Positions 1-9,192 of a stretch of DNA of 64,000 nucleotides are shown here, piece after piece. Origin of the DNA: a virus. The position numbers and the translations under genes are program-made. Position 1 is the first letter of the stretch. Every line of letters starts with the position of its first letter. The stretch lies in the IMG/VR virus record IMGVR_UViG_3300042543_000704, positions 1 through 64,000 of that record. One strand, 5' to 3'. The notes under the pieces were generated by a model that saw nothing but the letters and a program-made list of their open reading frames with translations, did no database searches and had not been told where the DNA came from.

Positions 1-3000
1 ACTTACCAATCATTACGACAACTAGTGGCTTGCTAACTACAGGTACATTTGGAAACACTGCGAATTCTTTCTGTCAAGGTAACGACAGCAGACTCAGTGA
101 TTCTCGTACACCCGTGGCACACACTCAGGCGTGGTCCACAATAACCGGCACTCCGACGACTATATCCGGTTACGGGATTACAGATGCGCTGTCTACCGGT
201 AATCAGAATCCCAATCTGGTGCTTGCCGGTCCATCGTCTGGCACTACTGCGGCCACGCCCACTTTCAGGGCTTTGGCTGCTGGAGACCTGCCTAATGTCT
301 CAGGCCTGACGGCAGCGGGCTATGGCAGCGCGTCAAGCGTGCCCACGCTGACTGTTGACGCAAAGGGTCGAATCACCGCAATAAGCAATACGGCTATCTC
401 CATTGCCAATACCGCCGTCAGCGGCCTGGGGACTGCGTCAACCCGCAATGTCCCTTCAGGGGGAGGCGGTTCCAGCACTCCCAGTCTTCTTCCGGCCCCG
501 GCCTCGGTTTCAGGAATCGACCTCGATGGGGATGGGGACGGAAACGTATTGTTTCAGGAAGCCGATAAAGCCTTTGATAATAATGTCACCACTAAGTATC
601 GCAACACTGGAGGAGCTAACTCCGGCTTGGAGTTCTCATACGGGACGGCAACACAACTTACATCATTTGTTATTACAACAGCAAATGATTCTACCGAACG
701 AGACCCTGCCTCTTACCAGGTTTATGGATTCCAAAGCGGATCCTGGCAGCTGTTAACTTCCGGTTCCCTGAGCCTGCCTACGGCAAGGCAGACCGACTCA
801 GCGTCAATCACGCTCCCCGGCAGTTTGCCTTCACTGACGCAGTACCGAGTGGTATTCCCCACGCTTCGTGTCAGCGGCGCAGCATCCATGCAGATTGCTG
901 AGCTCAAGATGACCGGCATCCAGGGAACTGGGGGAGGCGGCGGGAGCACAAATGCCGCCGCTACCGAGGTCGTGCTCGGGAGCGATACCCGATTGACTGA
1001 TGCCAGGACACCTACAACCCATTCCCATAGTCTTTTCACCAGTACTGCCTCCGGGTTTGCTCCTGCCTCAGGGGGTGGGACAACCAATTTCCTGCGCGCC
1101 GATGGAAGCTGGGCAGCACCTCCAGTCGGTGGGGGTGGGGGTGGAGGGACAGTAACCAGTGTTGGACTGGCCCTGCCGAATATCTTTACGGTCTCGAATA
1201 GTCCCGTAACAGGTTCCAATACTCTGACCGGGACTCTAAATACTCAAAACGCCAATCTCGTCTTTGCAGGGCCTGTTACAGGTGGTGCTGCAACGCCAGG
1301 TTTTAGGACACTTGTTGCAGCCGACATCCCGACCCATTCCCATAGTGTTTTTTCCACTACTGCCGCTGGGTTTACTCCTATTTCACCAGGTGGGCAAACC
1401 AGGTACCTCCGCGCTGATGGGAACTGGGAGATACCTCCAGTTGGCGGAGGTGGAGGCGGCGGAACAGTCACCAGTGTTGGACTGACCCTGCCGAATATCT
1501 TTACGGTCTCGAATAGCCCCGTAACAGGTTCTGGGACTCTGACCGGGACTCTAAATACTCAAAACGCCAATCTCGTCTTTGCAGGGCCCACTGCCGGTAA
1601 TGCTGCAACGCCAGGTTTTAGGACACTTGTTGCAGCCGACATCCCGACCCATTCCCATAGTGTTTTCAACAACACGACCTCCGGGTTTGCTCCTGCCTCA
1701 GGGGGTGGGACAACCAATTTCCTGCGCGCCGATGGAAGCTGGGCAGCACCTCCAGTCGGCGGAGGTGGAGGCGGCGGGACAGTAACCAGTGTTGGACTGT
1801 CCCTGCCGAATATCTTTACGGTCTCGAATAGCCCCGTAACAGGTTCTGGGACTCTGACCGGGGCTCTAAATACTCAAGAGGCCAATCTCGTCTTTGCAGG
1901 GCCTGTCACAGGTGGTGCTGCAACGCCAGGTTTCAGAACCCTGGCTACAGCGGATCTGCCCACCGTCTCAGGCCTGACGCCAGGAATCTATGGCAGCTCG
2001 TCTCAGGTACCCACCTTCACTGTTGACGCGAAGGGGAGGCTGACAGCAGTGATGAACGCAGGTGTGTCGGCTCCGGGTGTCGCCACTGCAAGCAACCTGA
2101 TCACCAATGGAAACTTTGACATATGGCAGCGGCGCACTTCGTCGGGGTCGGTCGCCGTGACAGCTGGTCCTCCAAAGGTTGCCGATAGGTGGGGTTCCGC
2201 TGTTGTGTTTGTAGCGTCTAATAACGCCTCGGGCACCTATACCGTTTCAAGACAGGCATGCACTTCAACTGAATTAGCAAACTTTAACGCTAGCTACTAT
2301 CAAAGGCTTGCAACAAGCAACGTATCCGCCGGGACAACAGGCTTGAACAGTCTGACCGCTCTTGCACTCCAAGGCATTGAGGACGCGGCATCTATCCTTG
2401 GTCAGACAGTGACCTTATCCTTCTGGGCTAGGGCTTCTGCTGCGACTCAGGTAGTTTCTGAATCCCAAATCTACCGCATTGGTGCAGCGCCATTCTGGAC
2501 TCCCACGATATGCAAAACCTTCAATCTTACGACATCTTGGCAAAAGTTTACACATACATACACGATGCCAACCTATGCGCAGGTTGTAGCCTCTGCGTAC
2601 AATCCAAATGCGGTCATTACAACGCAGACCAATCCAGCCTACACCCCTCTTGGTGAAGCCGCTTTACAGCCACTGAGCAATTGGCTGTATCAGGTTGATA
2701 TAAAATTTGCTTGGTCTCTCGGAACCTGGAGGCAGCATGGGAACGCTTATTCCGCTCGCCCATCTGGCTTTGAGGGGACACAACAAACTCAAGCGCAAAT
2801 GAATAGCATGAACAATAGTCTGATCACAAACGGGTTCTACGACATTGCACAAATACAAGTGGTGCCGGGATCTGGTGACCCTCAGTTCTGGCGAAGACCC
2901 GCTCAGCAGGAGCTCGCGCTTTGTCAAAGATACTATTGCGTTGCCCTTGCCGCCACTCGTGGATATAACGCTGGGTTCAGCTTCGTGGAGACACCCATCA

Positions 3001-3209
3001 CCTGGCCAGTGAACATGAGGGCAGCGCCTACTGTTGCTTTTGTCGCGGGTACGGGCTTTCTCGGTAACATCGCCACTTCAAACGGGCACCGAATTGAGAG
3101 CATAAGTCCTTTTGGTGCCAGGCACGTCATCCAGGGAAGCGCCAACGTAGGTGACATGTATGCGACCGATTTCCAGGTCGCTGCCGATGCTGAGATCAAT
3201 TTCTTGTAG
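1..3209 (+). CDS. Tail fibre / receptor-binding protein (5' end outside window)
   Basis: The frame is open from base 3, so the true start lies to the left; about 1068 residues are visible. The protein is built from fibre-type repeats: DSRLSDSRTP or DTRLTDARTP, then THSHS, FLRADGSW, a run of seven glycines and TVTSVGL. Three near-identical units of about 315 bases lie between roughly 1050 and 1960. Bases about 500-930 encode a discoidin-like domain (NNVTTKYRNTGG, DPASYQVYGFQSGSWQLL) that recurs twice in the protease at 45169. The C-terminal third (LITNGNFDIWQRR, LSFWARASA, LCQRYYCVA) resembles carbohydrate-binding fibre tips. It probably contacts the host surface. Fibre identity is inferred from repeat architecture and location next to virion genes. 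Confidence 0.8.
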   Translation, partial: LPIITTTSGLLTTGTFGNTANSFCQGNDSRLSDSRTPVAHTQAWSTITGTPTTISGYGITDALSTGNQNPNLVLAGPSSGTTAATPTFRALAAGDLPNVSGLTAAGYGSASSVPTLTVDAKGRITAISNTAISIANTAVSGLGTASTRNVPSGGGGSSTPSLLPAPASVSGIDLDGDGDGNVLFQEADKAFDNNVTTKYRNTGGANSGLEFSYGTATQLTSFVITTANDSTERDPASYQVYGFQSGSWQLLTSGSLSLPTARQTDSASITLPGSLPSLTQYRVVFPTLRVSGAASMQIAELKMTGIQGTGGGGGSTNAAATEVVLGSDTRLTDARTPTTHSHSLFTSTASGFAPASGGGTTNFLRADGSWAAPPVGGGGGGGTVTSVGLALPNIFTVSNSPVTGSNTLTGTLNTQNANLVFAGPVTGGAATPGFRTLVAADIPTHSHSVFSTTAAGFTPISPGGQTRYLRADGNWEIPPVGGGGGGGTVTSVGLTLPNIFTVSNSPVTGSGTLTGTLNTQNANLVFAGPTAGNAATPGFRTLVAADIPTHSHSVFNNTTSGFAPASGGGTTNFLRADGSWAAPPVGGGGGGGTVTSVGLSLPNIFTVSNSPVTGSGTLTGALNTQEANLVFAGPVTGGAATPGFRTLATADLPTVSGLTPGIYGSSSQVPTFTVDAKGRLTAVMNAGVSAPGVATASNLITNGNFDIWQRRTSSGSVAVTAGPPKVADRWGSAVVFVASNNASGTYTVSRQACTSTELANFNASYYQRLATSNVSAGTTGLNSLTALALQGIEDAASILGQTVTLSFWARASAATQVVSESQIYRIGAAPFWTPTICKTFNLTTSWQKFTHTYTMPTYAQVVASAYNPNAVITTQTNPAYTPLGEAALQPLSNWLYQVDIKFAWSLGTWRQHGNAYSARPSGFEGTQQTQAQMNSMNNSLITNGFYDIAQIQVVPGSGDPQFWRRPAQQELALCQRYYCVALAATRGYNAGFSFVETPITWPVNMRAAPTVAFVAGTGFLGNIATSNGHRIESISPFGARHVIQGSANVGDMYATDFQVAADAEINFL

Positions 3210-3234
3210 TCTTGGGCAAGAGTCCTTAGTCCAG

Positions 3235-3660
3235 ATGATGTACCAGCTCACCGGTAGCGATACCGTCATTCGATTGGAGGATGGAGTATTGATCCCTTCG
3301 GACTCCCAGAATTTAGATTACATCGCCTTTCAGAAGTGGCTGGACGAGGGCAACACCCCGGACCCGTCAGCTCCTTCCTCACCTCCTGGTCCTGATTACC
3401 AGGCGTTCTGGGATTCCCTGATTGAGAGCTCTGTCTATGCATCTATCCGTGAGCAGTCTTTCACCAGCCTCCCACTGAACACTCTGGCCACTGAGTTCAT
3501 CGCCCTTCTAGGGGATGCAAAAAACGGTCGCGCCAACGTGCCTGCCATTCAAAGAGGAATCAGCGCAGTCCTATCCGCCGGCTCGTTCACTCCAGATCAG
3601 CTGACTGAGTTCCGCTCGGCCCTCATTGCTGGGCGTCTTGACAGTACCTACCCCCTCTAA
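3235..3660 (+). CDS. Small protein of the fibre operon, unknown
   Basis: A 141-residue acidic protein whose first usable starts are two adjacent ATGs (3235 and 3238), 26 bases after the fibre stop. A Pro-rich linker (PDPSAPSSPPGPDY) splits a short N-terminal segment from a helical C-terminal half (YQAFWDSLIESSVY, FTPDQLTEFRSALIAG). I do not recognise the family. Its position directly after the fibre suggests a fibre accessory or chaperone, which is inference only. Confidence 0.6.
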   Translation: MMYQLTGSDTVIRLEDGVLIPSDSQNLDYIAFQKWLDEGNTPDPSAPSSPPGPDYQAFWDSLIESSVYASIREQSFTSLPLNTLATEFIALLGDAKNGRANVPAIQRGISAVLSAGSFTPDQLTEFRSALIAGRLDSTYPL

Positions 3661-3666
3661 ATCGCT

Positions 3667-4464
3667 GTGGATCAATCCGACTCAGTCCTGCTTGCTAATC
3701 GCACCTATGGCGGTAGTGACAGCACACGGCCGGACTTCAATCGCCAGGCCTACGTCAAGTACAACTCTGTCCACGACTCTAGGGACCTAGGCCCAATCTC
3801 GAATGCCAAGCTCGACTTTCGCGGTGTCGTCGGAGCGAAAAGCGGGACGCAGACCCTGTTCTTTTCCTTTGATATAGAGGTCCCTTCTCGAATTGGCCTC
3901 AGGCGTATCCGAATCAACAAATACACCGATCAATACGTCATGGTCAGCCTGCGTAACAACGCTGGGCCTATCGCCCTTGGCGATGACGGCTTTGCAGGCT
4001 CCGAGCTCTATCCGGTGGAAGTCCTCAAGTCTCCCTATTCGGTTGACCTTGGCTATGTCAACGCCGGTTACTGGCAAAGGGGCTACGCCACCTATGACTA
4101 TGCATTGCGCGATGGCGGCTCCGCAGTTGTCCTAGCCAGCGAGGCAGAGGCTGACGAGCCGTTCACATCAAACTACGGGATCCTCTTGCCACCTGGAAAG
4201 TATTGGTTCCTTGTCTCGAGCAGCCAGTGGGCAGAACTTCCTTACAGGGTTCAGCTTGCCGTAATACCCCTGTCCGAGTCGGAGGCTGTCCTGGAGATGG
4301 AGTCTCAGATCCTGGCCCGGGCAGCCCTATCTGCAGGTTCCGCGGCTATCGAAATGAGCACTGAACTCACGGCACGCGCAGTTCAAACCCTGGAGCCCAG
4401 CATCTTGATAGAGGGGGAAACAACGATCACCGCATCACCAACAATTCTCTCCCCTTATGGCTAG
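3667..4464 (+). CDS. Putative virion protein, unknown
   Basis: A 265-residue protein starting at GTG 3667, six bases after the previous stop, so very likely co-transcribed with the fibre. It is rich in beta-strand-type segments (TLFFSFDIEVPSRIGLRRIR, YRVQLAVIPL) with no transmembrane segment. The last 60 residues repeat an EMxxxLxARAxxxL-like pattern. A beta-sandwich decoration or fibre-base protein would fit, but no family match is claimed. Confidence 0.6.
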   Translation: MDQSDSVLLANRTYGGSDSTRPDFNRQAYVKYNSVHDSRDLGPISNAKLDFRGVVGAKSGTQTLFFSFDIEVPSRIGLRRIRINKYTDQYVMVSLRNNAGPIALGDDGFAGSELYPVEVLKSPYSVDLGYVNAGYWQRGYATYDYALRDGGSAVVLASEAEADEPFTSNYGILLPPGKYWFLVSSSQWAELPYRVQLAVIPLSESEAVLEMESQILARAALSAGSAAIEMSTELTARAVQTLEPSILIEGETTITASPTILSPYG

Positions 4465-4502
4465 TCTCGACCTGTCAGAATAGGTTGACTGCCAGCTCAT
4501 TC

Positions 4503-4913
4503 ATGCCATCCTCTCAATACCACGCCACCAATAAGCTCAACTGGCTCCGGGGAACTACATTTCCAGCGGCACTGAGCAATGTGTACCTCAGCCACCACAC
4601 CGCGGATCCCGGCTCCTCCGGGGTCAATAGTGATGTCAGTACGGCTCTTGCTGGGGGGCGGACTACCTTGGCTACTTCGAGCTTGAGTGTGCCAGCAGTT
4701 AGCGCGGGAGGGGGTTTCCAGGTCAGCAATACGGCCACGGTTACGGCTTCCAGTTCAGCCGCTTCGGCTCAGACCGTCACGCATCTTGGTATTTGGGATG
4801 CACCTACTGGAGGTAATTTCATTACCTACGGCCTACTCTCGCCCGCAGCTGTTGTCGCCACGGGTGACGTGTATCGCTTTGCCACTGGGCAGATTGTTAT
4901 CAAAGAGTTGTGA
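4503..4913 (+). CDS. Putative virion decoration/tail protein
   Basis: A 136-residue Ser/Thr/Ala-rich protein. I chose ATG 4503; a TTG at 4485 would add six residues. The opening HATNKLNWLRGTTFPA ... YLSHHTADPGSSG followed by HLGIWDAPTGG and GDVYRFATGQI is a layout I associate with small phage virion proteins. It ends 14 bases inside the 3' end of the convergent peptidase gene, so the rightward and leftward virion blocks meet here. Confidence 0.6.
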   Translation: MPSSQYHATNKLNWLRGTTFPAALSNVYLSHHTADPGSSGVNSDVSTALAGGRTTLATSSLSVPAVSAGGGFQVSNTATVTASSSAASAQTVTHLGIWDAPTGGNFITYGLLSPAAVVATGDVYRFATGQIVIKEL

Positions 4914-5646
4914 TGCGATGGACCCACATCCCCTTACGGGATCGGTCCACCTTGCCTGAACGGTAAACATTGCGGGCGTCACTCACGCTCGCACCGGCAA
5001 CACAGGCTGCGTAAATGCAAGGCTCCGTATAGAAGCCGTCATGGAATTTCACGCCAGACGCGGGATACTTCCAGGCCGGTGCGAAGAACTCCGACCATGG
5101 ATCCGCCACGTTGATGAGGTATCGATCGCTCTTGTGGTCCCGCATCAGGCCATCAAGCACAATTACATGCCCAGAGCCTGTGAACCAACCATGCGTGATC
5201 AGCAGCTCTCCTGCTTTCAGCCACTGGTAAACCTCGTCCAAAGAGGCGTTGCTTGTGTAGGCATGGGCGACACCGTCGTATCCCTTGATGACCCGGGCCA
5301 TGACTGCCGGATCACCAGCTGTGCCGATACTGGTCAGCCGGCGGCGAATGTCCCTGATATCAGGATCCCGCACTGCCATGGCAATACAAGCCGCCTGACA
5401 GGTGAAAACATCGGGCTGGCTGAGTTTGAGGGCTTTGACCTTGGTCTTCCACTCGTTGACCTCGGCCCTGACCTCATCGGCGGGGCGCTCCTGTGGTGGT
5501 TTTTTCCAGACACCTTCTCGGAGTTCGCCGCCATCGGCATAAAGAGCTCGCTGCTCTGGGGTTAGGCGAGCTTCCAAGGCATCCCAGAAGGCCAACTGAT
5601 GAGGCTCTTCTGATGTGTGGATGGCGTATTGGCGCAGGGAAATCAT
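4900..5646 (-). CDS. C39-like cysteine peptidase
   Basis: A 248-residue protein with a papain-fold C39-type layout. The candidate catalytic Cys is in DVFTCQAACIAMAV (residues about 80-93), the His in GSGHVIVLDG (about 160) and the Asp in VADPWSEF (about 180). The first 75 residues are charged and helical. It is the last gene of the leftward virion block, two bases after the 5648 gene. A role as virion-associated lytic or processing peptidase is inferred. No signal peptide is seen. Confidence 0.65.
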   Translation of the reverse strand: MISLRQYAIHTSEEPHQLAFWDALEARLTPEQRALYADGGELREGVWKKPPQERPADEVRAEVNEWKTKVKALKLSQPDVFTCQAACIAMAVRDPDIRDIRRRLTSIGTAGDPAVMARVIKGYDGVAHAYTSNASLDEVYQWLKAGELLITHGWFTGSGHVIVLDGLMRDHKSDRYLINVADPWSEFFAPAWKYPASGVKFHDGFYTEPCIYAACVAGASVSDARNVYRSGKVDRSRKGMWVHRITTL

Positions 5647-5647
5647 G

Positions 5648-5926
5648 TCAGTCTTCGTAGGTGCCAGCGAATCGCCGCGTCATGGCCGGAGGGTCGCCCT
5701 CTCCCTCTAGTGCCTCGACTGCAAGGTGCTGGGCGGCTTGATCGGAGAAGCCCTTATCCTTGTACATTCCGTAGTACCGCATGAATTCATCAATGCGGAT
5801 GTCGGCGTCATCCCCATGCACCATGACCTCTGCGGCCATGTGTTCTGCGGCTGGACGAGGCACATCGTCGCTGACGAAGTGCTTGGCTAGCGCCTCGTAA
5901 ATTTCCGGGCTGCCAGCAAGGCGCAT
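5648..5926 (-). CDS. Small acidic protein, unknown
   Basis: A 92-residue acidic, helical protein (RIDEFMRYYGMYKDKGFSDQ). It ends two bases before the peptidase start, so the two are probably translationally linked. It lies after a 96-base gap that carries a 25-base direct repeat. No family recognised. Confidence 0.55.
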   Translation of the reverse strand: MRLAGSPEIYEALAKHFVSDDVPRPAAEHMAAEVMVHGDDADIRIDEFMRYYGMYKDKGFSDQAAQHLAVEALEGEGDPPAMTRRFAGTYED

Positions 5927-5975
5927 GGTCTACCGCGAGAGTAGTCCCATGCTAGCCACAGCTGGCATGCATCCC

Positions 5976-6029
5976 GATTGCCTTGTATTCCCCCTAGGCC
6001 AAATGATTGCCTTGTATTACCCCTAGGCC
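5976..6029. repeat. 25-base direct repeat, two copies
   Basis: Copies at 5976-6000 and 6005-6029 match at 24 of 25 bases and share TTGCCTTGTATT and CCTAGGCC. The right copy contains the stop codon of the 6023 gene. It is the only non-coding repeat in the virion block. Confidence 0.85.
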
Positions 6030-6379
6030 GAAGAGAGAAGATTTGCCAGCCTGTACATCGCAGGCACGTATTCCTCTTGGCCGTATTTCGACGCTGCGTT
6101 CAGTCGCCCATCCAGGCAGCATTTCTGCGCCGCCTGGGTGTTCAGTGTTGCATTGGCAGCAGTTCGGAGTTGGTGCTCCTGGGTGTTGCTGGCAACCTGC
6201 AAGGCGCGAGCACCATCGGTGACAGTGTTGATGCCTGCAGTGTCGGCCGTGGGAATGAGCAAGCGCGCCCGATTGTTGACCTGCTGATTCCTGTTCTGGA
6301 TCTGGTCAAAGGCACCAATAGCTTGGCCCTGTGGGCCAGTATTGGGAGGGCGCATGGCTCCAGCGGGGAAGTTGGCCAT
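6023..6379 (-). CDS. Small virion-block protein, unknown
   Basis: A 118-residue Ala/Asn/Gln-rich protein (QNRNQQVNNRARLL, HQLRTAANATLNTQAAQ) beginning one base after the stop of the 6381 gene. The stop codon lies inside the first copy, in transcription order, of a 25-base direct repeat. Composition suggests a helical structural or head-tail protein. No family is recognised. Confidence 0.55.
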   Translation of the reverse strand: MANFPAGAMRPPNTGPQGQAIGAFDQIQNRNQQVNNRARLLIPTADTAGINTVTDGARALQVASNTQEHQLRTAANATLNTQAAQKCCLDGRLNAASKYGQEEYVPAMYRLANLLSSA

Positions 6380-6380
6380 C

Positions 6381-7355
6381 TCAGCCCTCGCTCACGAGCC
6401 ACTTAGAGGTCAGCAGTTCAGGAGCCTGGCTCTGGACTTGATCCAGCAACATCCAGAGCTGGTCGGGCCTGGTGGTAGCTACCTGGTTGAACTGAGCCCA
6501 GAAGTCCTCTGGATTGACGCCACCGCCACGGCCAGATGGCGCGGGCATGGGCATCTCGGGCCTCTGATAGGGGCGCTGGTTGGCCTCTACCTCGGCACGC
6601 AGGCGGTCCTGGGGGAGCTCCACAGGAGCGGGGCCCTCGGGTCCAAAGAAGTCGTTGACGTAATCAGCCAGCAGGTCGGGATCAGTGGTCAGATGGTTGT
6701 AGGCGTTGTTGTCTTCAATGGCAGCATTAAGGATCACCTCCATTTGGCTCATGTTCTGCGCCAGTTGCTGCAATTGCTGCATCGTGGTGCCGGTTTGCTC
6801 AGCCTGGGCCAGCAGGGCATCCTCTACGGTGCAGGCGTAACGATTGAGAAGGGCCGGGGCCTCAGCGCCAAAGTGCTGAAGAACCTCAAGACTTTCGTTG
6901 CTTACGCCGCTTAGGTACCCGTCCTCGACCTCTTGCGGGGCCTGGGTCGGGGCGTACTGCGCTGGCACGTTCTGCAGCGCGCTCGGATAGCTCGGCGAAT
7001 AAACCGGCGTTACTTGGGGCAGCGAAATCGGGATCCCCGTACTGAACGCCGCTGGGTAGCTGGTTGTAGGCGAAGGGTAGTAGGCCGGGGAGGGAGCCGC
7101 CTGTGGCGCTTGCTGCCAATACGGTGCCTGGGGCTGGGATTGGGGCATCCCGTTCAGCCCGCCGCTCAGGCGCTGATAAGCCGCCTGCCACGGATCCACC
7201 ATTTGCGGTGCTGGACCGGGTGCTGTCTGGTAGGAAGAAGGGGCCGCTGCTGCCTGGTAGCTCTGCGGGGAGACCGGCGCCTGCGCGTGCTCTACCGATG
7301 GCATCGAGTTCGCTGGGGCCTGAGGCACCTGCGGCATCGTTGAATTGTCCTGCAT
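6381..7355 (-). CDS. Pro/Gln-rich head protein, possible scaffold
   Basis: A 324-residue protein placed directly after the portal. Residues 1-150 are low complexity (Pro, Gln, Ala, Tyr, Ser). From about residue 155 (DGYLSGVSNESLEVLQHFGA) a helical region follows (EDALLAQAEQTGTTMQQLQQ, LADYVNDFFGPEG), ending with EDFWAQFNQVATTRPDQLW. The ATG at 7355 lies 470 bases inside the portal gene in another frame; a later internal start would shorten the overlap. The order after the portal and the low-complexity and helical make-up suggest scaffold or assembly, but this is inference. Confidence 0.6.
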   Translation of the reverse strand: MQDNSTMPQVPQAPANSMPSVEHAQAPVSPQSYQAAAAPSSYQTAPGPAPQMVDPWQAAYQRLSGGLNGMPQSQPQAPYWQQAPQAAPSPAYYPSPTTSYPAAFSTGIPISLPQVTPVYSPSYPSALQNVPAQYAPTQAPQEVEDGYLSGVSNESLEVLQHFGAEAPALLNRYACTVEDALLAQAEQTGTTMQQLQQLAQNMSQMEVILNAAIEDNNAYNHLTTDPDLLADYVNDFFGPEGPAPVELPQDRLRAEVEANQRPYQRPEMPMPAPSGRGGGVNPEDFWAQFNQVATTRPDQLWMLLDQVQSQAPELLTSKWLVSEG

Positions 7356-9162
7356 AGGTCAGTTCTCGCTTGAGGAAATCGAAAGCCCGATAAACGAATG
7401 GAACCAGGTCGAGCCTGGGGTCTGCCAGGAGTGGAAGATCGGGCTGCTGCGGATGAGGAATCTGCTGCATGTCCCCGATGAGCGAGAGGAATGTTCCAAT
7501 GCTCTGTTGCGTGGCCTGGGCCATCCTGAATGGATACCCTGACAGCATAGCGCTGCGTTCCTCATCTGTTTTTGAAGGGAATAAATGCTTCAGTGCTTCC
7601 ACCGAGTCCACCCCAAGTTCTTGAAGGTTCCGCACCACGATCGATGCGTTGAGAACGTCTTCAGGGCTCTCCTCAAAGACCGGCCCCCTCCAGCGCCACT
7701 CCACTCGCCGATCCCCGTCAGGAATCAGCCCGACAACTCCAACTGGGAGATCCTGGTTCTCCAGTGCCTCCGAGAGGTTGGCCTCTATCTCCTGCTCCCA
7801 GGCGGCGTATTCCTCTCTGTAGATACGCTCCGCCTCCTCATACTCCGCAGTAGCGCCATCGGCTTCAAACTGCTCAAAGATTGGCGCACTTGGCGGCGCA
7901 ATCCCTAATGCAGCAGAGAAGGAGTCGCGGAAGATTTTCTCCTCGTGATGGATCATCAGGCCTAGCAGTTTGCACAACCCGTAGGTCAGCAACCCGCGAC
8001 ACTTCCTGAGGGCCGTTGTTGCCGCACGGCCGAAGAGGCTCTTGATCTCGTAGGCGGTCGCGCCGGAGGAAATGCCGAGTTCATCGACGCCGCCTAGGGC
8101 TGTTCGGATCTCCTCCCGATACTGCCTGGCATACATGTTCTGATCGCCGCTGACCGCATTGGGCGTGATGTATTGCACCCGGTCGGTGGCCTCGAGATTG
8201 GCGATCAGGCGAGGCACTCTCATGTTGGATCCCAGGGATGGGGCTCCTGTTAAATCAAAGCGGCCTCCGCCTGAATTGGACCAGTTAGAGCGAGGAGCGG
8301 TCGACTCGAAACCGGCCCTGCTGGCAATGGTGGGCCGGCGAGACTGCTCATCCCCGGACTCCATCATCTCGTGCTTAGCCCGACTGGAAACAAGTGTGGG
8401 GTTGCCGTAGAAACGAATGTTTTCGCGGATATTGCGAACCAGGGAGTCATGCACCATGATGTGCCCTTCCAGGCCATCGAAATCCCCGGTGGCATCCATA
8501 CCGGAAGAGCGCATGTTGTTGAACGCCTCGACCGCAGGAATAAAGCCCAGGGAGTTCCGTGTCGTCCGAGTCGATTTCCCGATAACCGACGAAGAGGCAG
8601 CAGCGGAGCCGAGGGAGGGGGAGAAGCGGCTTCCGATGGGGTCCTCAAAGGACGGCCTCTCGTTACTGATTTCCTCGATGATCTCGTCTTTTCGAACGAC
8701 CAGCCGGACCCATTTCGTCGTGAAACCGCCAGTGGTTGAAACATTGAGCTTGTTTGCCTGGCTGCGCTCGTTGTAGGAGTAGATCAGGTCGATCTCATCG
8801 ATCTGCTCATCCGCGTCGTAGTAGGACCTGTAGTTGTCACGGGTGAACCACATGATGCGGTAGGTGTCCTTGACCGGGCGAAAGAACCAAAGCCCTAAGC
8901 CGTCAAGCACGAAGTCATCTCCAATCCCCTCGAGCCTGGCGTCGATCTCGTTTTCTTCGACGATCCTCTCCAGGAATGACTTCCGGAATCCGTAGGAATC
9001 CTGCCGAGGGTAGAACTCAACCCCCTGGCGCATCATGAAAAGCCGCATCTGAGCAAGATGCCCAGTGATGACGGTGGTGTCACCGCTTCCGCCCTTGCGA
9101 CTGCGCGCTGCTTCCAGGAGTTGCTGGAATGGGGAGGACCGGGAATCGTTGTATTCGCTCAT
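6886..9162 (-). CDS. Portal protein
   Basis: A 758-residue protein immediately after the large terminase gene (31-base gap), the classic order for a portal. Segments such as EENEIDARLEGIGDDFVLDG, LGLWFFRPVKDTYRIMWF, and later ALGGVDELGISSGATAYEIK and RKCRGLLTYGLCKLLGLMIH fit the core, with the long helices near residues 380-430. The last 150 residues are Pro/Ser/Gly-rich with a basic end (RGRGRVPKRRKQRKS) and lie over the start of the 6381 gene. Portal identity rests on position, size and general features. Confidence 0.7.
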   Translation of the reverse strand: MSEYNDSRSSPFQQLLEAARSRKGGSGDTTVITGHLAQMRLFMMRQGVEFYPRQDSYGFRKSFLERIVEENEIDARLEGIGDDFVLDGLGLWFFRPVKDTYRIMWFTRDNYRSYYDADEQIDEIDLIYSYNERSQANKLNVSTTGGFTTKWVRLVVRKDEIIEEISNERPSFEDPIGSRFSPSLGSAAASSSVIGKSTRTTRNSLGFIPAVEAFNNMRSSGMDATGDFDGLEGHIMVHDSLVRNIRENIRFYGNPTLVSSRAKHEMMESGDEQSRRPTIASRAGFESTAPRSNWSNSGGGRFDLTGAPSLGSNMRVPRLIANLEATDRVQYITPNAVSGDQNMYARQYREEIRTALGGVDELGISSGATAYEIKSLFGRAATTALRKCRGLLTYGLCKLLGLMIHHEEKIFRDSFSAALGIAPPSAPIFEQFEADGATAEYEEAERIYREEYAAWEQEIEANLSEALENQDLPVGVVGLIPDGDRRVEWRWRGPVFEESPEDVLNASIVVRNLQELGVDSVEALKHLFPSKTDEERSAMLSGYPFRMAQATQQSIGTFLSLIGDMQQIPHPQQPDLPLLADPRLDLVPFVYRAFDFLKRELTYAGQFNDAAGASGPSELDAIGRARAGAGLPAELPGSSGPFFLPDSTRSSTANGGSVAGGLSAPERRAERDAPIPAPGTVLAASATGGSLPGLLPFAYNQLPSGVQYGDPDFAAPSNAGLFAELSERAAERASAVRPDPGPARGRGRVPKRRKQRKS

Positions 9163-9192
9163 TGGTCTATCCTAAGTTCGCCAGAGAAGGGG

